Positions 62,001 to 64,000 of a DNA stretch of 64,000 bases are shown piece after piece. The translations under genes were made by a program, and so were the position numbers. The notes beneath the pieces were generated by a model. The model was not told the origin of the DNA. It saw nothing but the letters and a program-made list of their open reading frames with translations, and searched no databases. Origin of the DNA: Cafeteria roenbergensis (lineage: Eukaryota; Sar; Bigyra; Bicosoecida; Cafeteriaceae); assembly GCA_008330645.1 (NCBI GenBank), contig VLTN01000001.1:744001-808000 (forward strand). The letters run 5' to 3'. Positions within the stretch are counted from its first letter, which is position 1; each line of letters starts with the position of its first letter.

Positions 62001-64000
62001 GCGCGGCGAGGCCCGCAGCAGGAGCCGGCGCGAGGCCGACGAGGCCAGGCAGAGCGCCCGACCCCTTCACGACGCCGGAGAGCGAGCCACGCAGCGCAGG
62101 GCTGTGACCGGAGACTGGCGCGAGAGCGGGAGCGCCGCTGGCGGCGGGCAGGAGCTGCGCGTGCGTGTCCCCTCCCAGGCGCACCGCTGCACTCGGGTCC
62201 ACAGTGGCGGCCCGTGGCGGGCGCACGTACTCCCTGCTGGTCACCAGTACCAGTGGACCAGCCACGCCCTGCGGCATGCTGGAGCTGATTCCCTCTGCCA
62301 AGCCGGAGCGAGCGAGCGCGCGGGCTCGGCGGCGCCATCGCAAAAGCGGCTTCAGAATGGACCACGGCCCAGAGTGCGCGGGCTCGACGCCTGTCGGGCG
62401 CCGATGCCGCGAACCGCGCGGCCGGCGCTGGATTTGGAACGAGCCCTCAGGGGCGCTTCCCGCTGGCTGCGCTGGCACAGCAGCACCCGGTGCTGCAGCG
62501 GCTGCTGCGCCGGACGCCGCGCTGGGTTCGGTTGCCAAGGCTCCGTCGGCTTCCCCTGCACGCGGCGAGTCGTCCTGCTTGCTCTCTGCAAGGTCGCCCT
62601 GCTCCGGAGAGGGAGAGGGCGAGGGCGAGGGCGACGACGAGGCGCGGCGCGCCCCCGCAGCATCGTGGCGGGTCCCATGCAGCCGCGCTGCTGCGCTGGC
62701 CGCAACTGCGCGTTCCAGACCGCCGTCCTCGGCGTCGCTCTCTGCGCCCGAGTCGGGGTCGCCGTCTTCGACGGCTGCCTCGTCGTCTGACGCACTGCAG
62801 CTCGCGCCGGTGGTGGTGCCGTCGCTGCCGTTTGGCGATGACGGGAGCCTTATGGCCGCAGCTGCAGCAGTTCCGGGTTCACGAAGGTCGCCTCCGAACT
62901 CGGCGCCCAGAAGGAGCAAGGAGTTGTCCACGATTGAGCACCGGATCAGCGCTCGGTCGGCCTCCGACGTCACCACCGGATCCCCTCGGGCAAGCGCTGG
63001 CATGCCTTCGCTGCCAGGAGCGACGGTGTGCGCCCGCAGGCCCGCCCAGGACCACAGCGCCCTCGACGCCACGACTGGCAGACTCAAGCGCACGTCGCAG
63101 CCTCCGAGACCCTCCGCCCTTGCAGCCTCCTTTTCCGCCCTGGGCTGCAAGACAAGCGCTGCGGCGCCCGGGTCGCTGGCGACAGCCTCAAAGAAGTTCA
63201 CCCGCTCCATCGACGCATCTCGAGTGGCGCCCTCGCCGCCCGCCTCGGCGGCAGCACTGCCGCCCTCGGGAACAGTGGTCGGAAGAGCAGAGTGAGCGAC
63301 CGCGGTTGGAACGTCCACCGTGGGGCGGCGCTGGGCTTCCTCTGCCCTCCTCGCTATGGCCGAGGCCAGTGGGAGGATGGTCGCGAAGTCGGACTGCCAA
63401 GAAGCGCTCGACATGCCCGTGGCCGTCAGGTCCAGGCAAGCCCCGAAACCAGCAGCCAGGGCGCCAACGTCCACGGCGGGGCGAACGGTCGGAATGATGG
63501 CCGCTCGCCGCAGCGAAGCCGCAACTCGGAAGTCGGCACGCGCCGCAGACGCCTGCGCCGACGGCCCGGAGCCCGGCAGGCCTGACTCGGAGCGCACGGC
63601 CGCACCGATCGTCGCCTTGCGCGCCTCCAAATCGCTGAGGGCGTCACCAACGGGACCAAGCGCAAGGGTCAGCGACGTGTCGGCGTCAGAGGGGCGGTCC
63701 GGCGACGAAGCGACCTCAAGGCCGCCTCGCTGAAGGCTGCCGGGCGCAGGCAGCGTCGGCAAGCCCGGGGGTGGCCCGACGCCGGATGCTGCCCGGGGGC
63801 TGGGGCCAGGCAAGGAGAAGGCGACGCCCGCGCCTGGGTCGCAGAGCGCGTCGCCCCAGACCGCGGCAACGGCGGGCACGTGCTCGCACGCACCCAGCAC
63901 GAGAGCTGCCTGCCGGGAGGGCCCGCTGGTTGCTCGGGTCGAGAGCACGCGAGCAAGCTCTGCAAGGGCCCCCGCTCGCCTCTTGGCCCTTGACCCCGAC
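44065..64000 (-). CDS. Giant HECT-domain E3 ubiquitin ligase, partial (5' end beyond window)
   Basis: One uninterrupted frame of at least 6,644 codons, still open at 64000, stop at 44065. Residues are numbered from 63948. Near residue 1,400 (about 59740-59310) is a Tudor-like pair (GDRVDCFDSHNKWYEGVVID, VTVRFIGW). At about 1,840-2,370 is a laminin-G-like fold in pieces (ITFSAWLRLP; RGRWVHVAAVAGEGRIELFVDGS; LLLHDVQLFAV) with a second Tudor-like element and acidic runs inside it. The HECT domain spans about 52035-50280: EWANALHNAL, FIVAFEGEGGLDAGGLFSEAM, LLGIAVRASHPVPCPLAPLAWELL, then TSKMDVGMLRRHTRL and LPQAHTCSFQLDLPPYSSEE. The catalytic cysteine codon is 50358-50356 (residue 4,531). HECT enzymes take ubiquitin from an E2 onto this cysteine and pass it to a substrate. 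A Ser/Gly/Ala-rich tail of about 2,096 residues follows. In-frame introns cannot be excluded. Confidence 0.87.
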   Translation of the reverse strand, partial: SGSRAKRRAGALAELARVLSTRATSGPSRQAALVLGACEHVPAVAAVWGDALCDPGAGVAFSLPGPSPRAASGVGPPPGLPTLPAPGSLQRGGLEVASSPDRPSDADTSLTLALGPVGDALSDLEARKATIGAAVRSESGLPGSGPSAQASAARADFRVAASLRRAAIIPTVRPAVDVGALAAGFGACLDLTATGMSSASWQSDFATILPLASAIARRAEEAQRRPTVDVPTAVAHSALPTTVPEGGSAAAEAGGEGATRDASMERVNFFEAVASDPGAAALVLQPRAEKEAARAEGLGGCDVRLSLPVVASRALWSWAGLRAHTVAPGSEGMPALARGDPVVTSEADRALIRCSIVDNSLLLLGAEFGGDLREPGTAAAAAIRLPSSPNGSDGTTTGASCSASDDEAAVEDGDPDSGAESDAEDGGLERAVAASAAARLHGTRHDAAGARRASSSPSPSPSPSPEQGDLAESKQDDSPRAGEADGALATEPSAASGAAAAAAPGAAVPAQPAGSAPEGSFQIQRRPRGSRHRRPTGVEPAHSGPWSILKPLLRWRRRARALARSGLAEGISSSMPQGVAGPLVLVTSREYVRPPRAATVDPSAAVRLGGDTHAQLLPAASGAPALAPVSGHSPALRGSLSGVVKGSGALPGLVGLAPAPAAGLAAQHGVGGGWQESLPDRLTVGTTQPVRASRLSVPAAFGVSAGSTAALAASHASVASPTQTPTRRGTPAGQALAGAPPSTGAVTLTPASRGRVGIELYNAARATPGSATAGGAQGQAPPAPATPARSTPAQRAIAGTSAAQPVVISPASPLSPSRRGTLPALTAAVAAAASPLSSSTSAAAAALPGSRPAATTTAAQAPSQHSRDFAAAGQAKADRPAGPLSGAVVLLHPAEPPPADEAAMRHALRVAAQASVADARTVVRCAVLALLADSEPSAQPVRRRQRHRLAPSPGQRLSPSGAAGRHSRRSGLRGHGSAGGAGLSPGSAERASLASGAASAVGVLVGQVRPSPFFKALVSDAVAAIEAGAAAVTCFVAVAGDEAAPVTSALGAGPRTVAELAEAAASAPFSEVLRICMGVAGLGAASECIVSVAPAVGALALERAWTNLTEWMEGLEPGSPLDALLPVGEAWGRARVVARAPAPFRRCMRVAFEGLGLEFWRWVAWEGCDSATIGAGICPPVHSATPKSFTTSVLSSAVAVEGSCDIRWLPDEMAPPGWVTGPVVCGRDRVDFAVQWRARALSRGLGTVDGGSSRHDHVRVTLPHWLGVPDVEETAGTALRQVPAGAYDNEYHDLCGVAAVARDPDSGHDPEPDVLEDLAPLAWPDPRRGLLGRGDLAGDGAAPGATGKGAGAKGDDDPSWPRPAQAVAAAAAAAAERAARGSAPAVAAGPPGLQWAVQDIPVMASAADAESRLLQWRVCLKPGDRVDCFDSHNKWYEGVVIDSNEEVVTVRFIGWSPRSLPGRYDENIHRLPRGDSDPRLLPPTCKIRDWRRVQLADDVEIREGRVVENTTVSAIDQALRRVRVAHADDWHQLGNPYDLAAHSTHQRPAQWANIDRESFLAPPPVPPLPVQPAAPALTALLAAASARHAREASARSLARAGASMAAAIRGDEPVRQRSLTPPGHGSREAERSLSLAGDGRGFSAGPWSPSAGDAPRLRRSSSRRRSEDGAASRSPSSQAAPMSAWDRAASHACRRSTLPGLPPGRVPRAAAEAVCLVVGAVSSDALAAAQVSRPALARALWAACALRSSSPATLRPEALEASLRAGSGPLPARLWRLAGSLGPLSVGDAARCAVAAVWQVPCNARRAIRGLQHVDGLGHDPAAWPLGPPLPWLRPVAIPFVGTHALGARSSPRRVDLQCETARITFSAWLRLPTEAEAAPALPWASDAAVAHAAACYPWHGTLCEQGPSEAFGPAGSNRALSLLPAGTPVEAEFSDRNWYHGLVETAAKVSDVQDSSDDDNDDDDDDDVGAEGMGGGGGADCGRLDEEDDEEEDEEDDGDQYDGDGYEDDDEQDSASDSSSQGGETTSPNPSTAHHAPRGATDRSVGSSVRRASSSDGAGRLPRADHVGSTAMLLRNAGLPPADPVLGRPTLASLPLDAPVGEQARGASTGAPDEATAAGTPSGPNRGGPGSTSAWHGDGGERIDSAAEEEEEEGEEGDEAGVGMPLLGAGRSRAARRGRRYGTASPLPGTESRRSGASRRVSRPAQSRRSLHAAGGLAAADRDEAVGAVDVAFEDGDRRSGLEPGQVRLRHGANATLAVTLTAEGCVAASLTRPNMPPPPDRRSKRPAPADGHAVSTAPLPRGRWVHVAAVAGEGRIELFVDGSLRDSVQCDTPVRSSSVVVMRPDAALVHAMDERKVDGASIAAGGGARCLLLHDVQLFAVALPPADVRAALQGRALAPRSGWEDSVSVVDVDDAATVGAASGLTEPDAPSGSQLMSRLPPWFTTLPRRAASGAERSLARQRERIWLWGAAEATAASSLSRELEDDQVLESMEPAAAGGGPLAAVPSAHMLMRSKGGPTPSREAGADAAAVAGLLSSPWLSSRPVQQYSSVPEMLRARFGDGASPRHDASSQAANCESASPARAGTSRGAGSRDESLAPSQGPASRSAGGTGLVSQLPSADWLTARSNLDSGATEHWNALAMLQSRAGLAAVLGSARSSDGSEGDSKTRSEARPGASADGAEWIRPMLQFMADAPDLGSTADEAMRAAMLQSSWRPLAPPPRHPRQTQRGTGLQARGLIVWVDVYDQRLPAVVDREIERRPEIRARLLPGPRCGDLAGTTVHVAVTSAYVRVPLGAVGAAAGAILALGAPLGVGSARADGASDGEVDVSLKHILNDSLLLPQALLRGRAGSEEACPTASLPAPLPSLAAQASAMADACGSPVALRVDPRAGALFLHDDPSGLGRGPTWPALLADDASRISAEPSAGGLVHHHHHHHHDAAVTSTRAGADALATLEAARIVRALVVSCGVATRDIGRLRGAAGGKPSSGHATAVELLRGWASRPLDGSGRVSAAAAPSPNPTPSRVTAVGEAGSLLAEWRVPALGPLEAAEEAAAKLAVAAASMVSAAGPRGAEELAAALRDEAVSQLWWCAAHAARPCHAESDTPAAASPPRNQAASRAPPPAHDSSSVPSPRDEAAGTDAAAAAASAPRATGSTEEAGASPDARASSADSSLGLLGATPSPLLAVALVRWAAAASTSTALPQGVSAAAASLWADPSLQNLLLGAAAGPFAAGPLRGLLLRTGREHARAVASRAVAAAVEGAAPLPDLSRVQAVGAGCASALGPLARAARRQRVTEGRAMRGVAPSYRTYTARKRLAAPPALRGLGQHVMDASPGLFVVDADPFPLLKDRLSHSRGLREAYAWLAEAAAASLGVAGACDPADVAAGSTASSSLAEDSASRRPCQAGQPGSEPKHHEVPPSSAPDSAATNADGAAAAAAAAAAAAAAAAASADSGAAATSGARQLAPASLPQHVGVSSSRASPPQSPGRVGAAWVEGLLEDASSGVPSAVAAAGSVATLRGAGGPSAPGVPFGSPQRLLPSWVREDGVLRVLAWLGGTLGALQESYDSAAPAPGHEAGADVATQPPGAAAASAGGASAAAAGSKSRLPSTVRPPYAWSRSADAALLACLESEILRPRDTAAAGGSVAGGAEGRHARGRARSRHSRARAAARGAGSRRRRLGGVHDMPGALLSAPRQTRGRTMGSRWAQARSSSRQRESSAGHTPRFPDHDEREEGFGGDLRAPSSPSGEDADGHAPELQPTRAAAASWGGADSASGEAPQAARPSRAARRLLSRMQRAVRAADMAAASARGAELAWPDGPPEAALVARVLLANGVALAAREGVMGLLDLGLPTARGIRHALAPIGAAAWGSSDGGVGAALQAERHLLAVEAGGPAAFRGALASTASRGGREVGGVVPDVITVVGREDGIDGDGAIVRIDINRWRMRREAAKLRKAAGAASRAAGVAAVAGASGPTDASPAGRASHGSDEWANALHNALRDASGVTTLGLFREAVSARVPPRRMRQGRRPFIVAFEGEGGLDAGGLFSEAMALVADDVAGAGPLCPAMVQTPNAARGVGSARDGILARGSPFLPLGHAAPGRGGAAAIAAWAVSNAGTAGLHGCGGAGSSGADAALEAAVWPPAAKEDDAASVSSAAAASHRDVPALGPVGGVACLGPLCHGDAEAAALVAGNPALLAALRSGARVAAGAADGSDPTDVLDDAAASQAAALAGRVPALCRRDPLCSLPPAPRAPTAAVSSLRRTLAATLEAVGILLGIAVRASHPVPCPLAPLAWELLAGRTPASTPTAEALGLSEAALRAGRSSADADAGGPASCLLGTADTPLARHLRSVFSAAIQEEVASEAHTGGSWEPTGAFARLCASLTFAIPSADGEAMLDLLPGGSMLPVPPSPAGARLYVRLAVLGRMAEVSAGLAPLAAGLSSLVPLPMARVMTPRSLRTLVCGTSKMDVGMLRRHTRLAGFDKDAPQVGWLFSVLDSLPAARQATILRFIWARDRLPSTDAGFAMPFTLARLGRSNPDGTLPQAHTCSFQLDLPPYSSEEVLRERLCLAAAACAGYDLDGGARGDEGESSGGEDGEDGGGGGSGAWDGAAAGESLAGSGDAESIYDEGSTGASSSDHAAELQSSDSSSNSDASDTMGTSDSGGSFTHLFSDRRQRARERHRRRRPGAGRDGLASELGSASGRSASLHRDATDAGEVLEQLVREARQVVEPRFESDQALSEPVSSIFGSWGVDADRYSVHALQDDTSGVTALLRTWALAHGLQVSAAGAGGDSESASRSHLAAVEELLGHAAMLPVANILRMQRSSDGASGTGRSASRREGDSASAGRGGQTGSGRGSVAGSASGAADSAGDAGASAAGGTSSRLTGRATTLRLRLPPTQERSADGSEEAAARRSLVARLSYLSAVQRFAEDVQVPHRRGQRDPVTPQPAGSPRSSTSLLRPWLSYGWAHDPAVARHPSSATGGASEGGGGRGGGVGDSGSPRENRPSSPPPPMLPRMGEHHGAWSRPEGRQRSPLSRGGSPRPARSVGVSFIRERSAMQAHAAAARGRPVSRRSEPGGDASASAAVHDATAPAEEGQAHGGPGRGADGEQTAASQHDPQGDGPTGDAAPAPPAGEWLDGLGPPSPGWGPRGFSQGLRGSESQTAGPAEEASGSGAEDVTAGPSLPRRSGVLLPRRGHPRDWALPQGLGEQARPMASSPAGAVSVAGLRSTTARRPGDATDSGRGDGAAAGGLAGGSGARHGQQPGEGGLAGDSVGGAGAAGPQLRIPGGRRDGASSRPRGISFGRELSGLASSAASGSAFPAGTAESTSSSVRAVIGQPLTPGNLRVGPMSDTSLRREGDGESSSTGLGIGAGGRGSHRHAEASDSDSAASRSGTPASGEQGPGGGGGGDGDGDDDGGGGEGGGGGEGGVGAGGGDAAGGSAAGWRPRHIFARTGPPPRGEAAGQVADGRRAAAGAPAPGVASPVESSRAGDGHSSFADRHGDEGASHHDDDRAPYSASSVTSLRGSMGGHGFGGGAAAEQVFMASSAGVSAVGRNRQGGSASEGPVRGWVEGADGALSTGRLSPGGLGRPGQPHAIGGVAVLDADESRGSPPLRGAGWVGGGIGGVSALSSPAGGRSEGLAAPTGRTALELPPSTAGAPSHQQRQLSLPHPSAGGASAPREGGRAHVRAATTATAPAAAAAAAATAPRTAAPTAAALAGARGTEPRHGAAVSSAGSPQHSASAFLSPPAFPGAAEGGATSPSPQPGGSGGFGASAMARPARRGSYSSRLLRFAVSAGIDEEDEGEEEDNAGSDAPASRSGVLGLNVGPAVSSAGPAGNAAARGQGPGAASGLSPTGHISMISLRGARAVPAAQASSRASDAGGLASALSSRARHPSASSSASTGQPGRLERALSDRGAPGDIGGRAGRPGGGRRPGGVALPVDLPTFSPGLVAMPLQSLRDGLVVVPSIDSSGLPGRGSEGGPDGTHHARSVSNDGDADGALPGTRGEGAAGTVPGHLDGGDGAARASPPSSTAGRSLLAEEVAFVEAEAGVATAATTAATAVAQAQLNSRRAATAATSAGAAWAAVSVPAAAGGPGAGATRGRAGSHAPDAAAGPVPAMSRPPAAGIQLGDALASVRTSASASASAGGERRSRGQGRSARAGGVFAMLDSSARLPGRGSSGARAGAQTSGSGVVLRAAALPTAAQTTSAAASDVDSASGREAASPAAGSRHSGGSTDALPEEAWAGAWQTGHSVGRQGRSASRGREGATGRRRRSASPRDGAGGSRPPASAMASAGRAEQDRSPQEQARGRASVVIDAAAALAAHDDDATSAGGASEAASSAGVEVMPRPTSVGGSVDRTRDGRARVGGHNGSLQPPSGLSARAGSMRLGRANAGPESVGGLPRGGSVATGNAGHLATSAASEAGDGLGGRLEGMSSVVAGLGVTRGPGQADGVTSSSRPASVSWMHQARRGTLHSGDLAATGRQAGASAGVQGAQPYPSAGPLGGAVSLSREPRHAHALSGLSAGASSPSLLAARTPGSAAVSPIRGSAIAPAGSAALGHAATPSSVASTREHARPDAGSGAASPGCADSAGGQAAHAFVAQPSTTPVTAPHSPGRDADDSSDGEDVTAAERPHSTDSTA
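53647..53699 (-). repeat. Poly-alanine trinucleotide tract in the HECT gene
   Basis: A GCA/GCG triplet run read on the minus strand as about 17 consecutive alanine codons, in a disordered stretch upstream of the HECT domain. Confidence 0.8.
55182..55207 (-). repeat. Poly-histidine run (8 His) in the HECT gene
   Basis: CAC/CAT codons in tandem give eight histidines followed by an Asp. It sits between the laminin-G-like and HECT domains. Likely slippage-generated; metal binding is possible but untested. Confidence 0.75.
57955..58130 (-). repeat. GAC/GAG-rich acidic tracts in the HECT gene
   Basis: Two blocks of Asp/Glu codons separated by a Gly-rich spacer, coding for runs of up to seven Asp in a row. 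They interrupt the second Tudor-like element of the HECT protein. Confidence 0.8.

Noticed and set aside
1-64000. Endogenous virus-like elements, LTR elements or DNA transposons
   Set aside because: No capsid, polymerase, integrase, reverse transcriptase or transposase motif and no terminal repeats were seen; long open frames all resolve to host genes or their shadows.

Overview
The window looks like a compact nuclear genome segment from a GC-rich single-celled eukaryote. Genes sit on both strands about 100-600 bases apart. Many are split by short introns (36-base exons and introns of 52 to about 390 bases occur). Almost all donors read GTGAG (one is GTAAG) and acceptors are pyrimidine-rich ending in CAG. 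There are no operons, ribosome binding sites or bacterial-type intergenic signals. The mix of a microbial rhodopsin, a seven-helix receptor with an RGS box, XPA, RRP12, TRM10, a MEKK-type kinase and a giant HECT ligase points to a free-living protist. A very GC-rich heterotrophic flagellate of the bicosoecid (Cafeteria-like) or another stramenopile type would fit, but that placement is inference from composition and gene content.

Layout, left to right. 1-2237 (-): secreted alpha-L-fucosidase with an N-terminal mannose-6-phosphate-receptor-like domain, running off the left edge. 2544-3734 (-): SLC35F-type transporter. 3948-9554 (+): ribosome biogenesis factor RRP12. 9897-12023 (+): FGGY sugar kinase. 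12185-12553 (-): small DUF952 protein. 12694-13947 (+): F-box-like protein. 14216-15393 (-): type I rhodopsin, head-to-head with 15554-18694 (+), a 7TM-RGS protein. 18889-20692 (-): tryptophan synthase beta. 20920-24996 (-): large helical repeat protein. 25183-26510 (+): secreted coiled-coil protein. 26861-35605 (+): MSP-kinase-SH3 protein of about 2,700 residues. 35834-37273 (+): alkyltransferase fused to a DUF1445 domain. 37385-38459 (-): XPA. 38689-39429 (+): TLC-domain membrane protein. 39772-41596 (-): REXO4-type exonuclease. 41868-43451 (+): TRM10 tRNA methyltransferase. 44065-64000 (-): HECT ubiquitin ligase of more than 6,600 residues, running off the right edge.

Functionally the region mixes housekeeping genes (ribosome assembly, tRNA methylation, DNA repair, tryptophan synthesis) with signalling genes. 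Three things stand out. One is the rhodopsin / 7TM-RGS pair that may share a promoter; the rhodopsin lacks the normally invariant Arg next to the counter-ion. The second is a set of unusual fusions: MRH-fucosidase, MGMT-DUF1445 and MSP-MEKK-SH3. The third is a HECT domain followed by about 2,100 further residues in the same open frame. No viral, transposon, CRISPR, rRNA or tRNA feature could be supported. Exon joins were worked out by hand from frame, splice motif and family alignment from memory; no searches were run.
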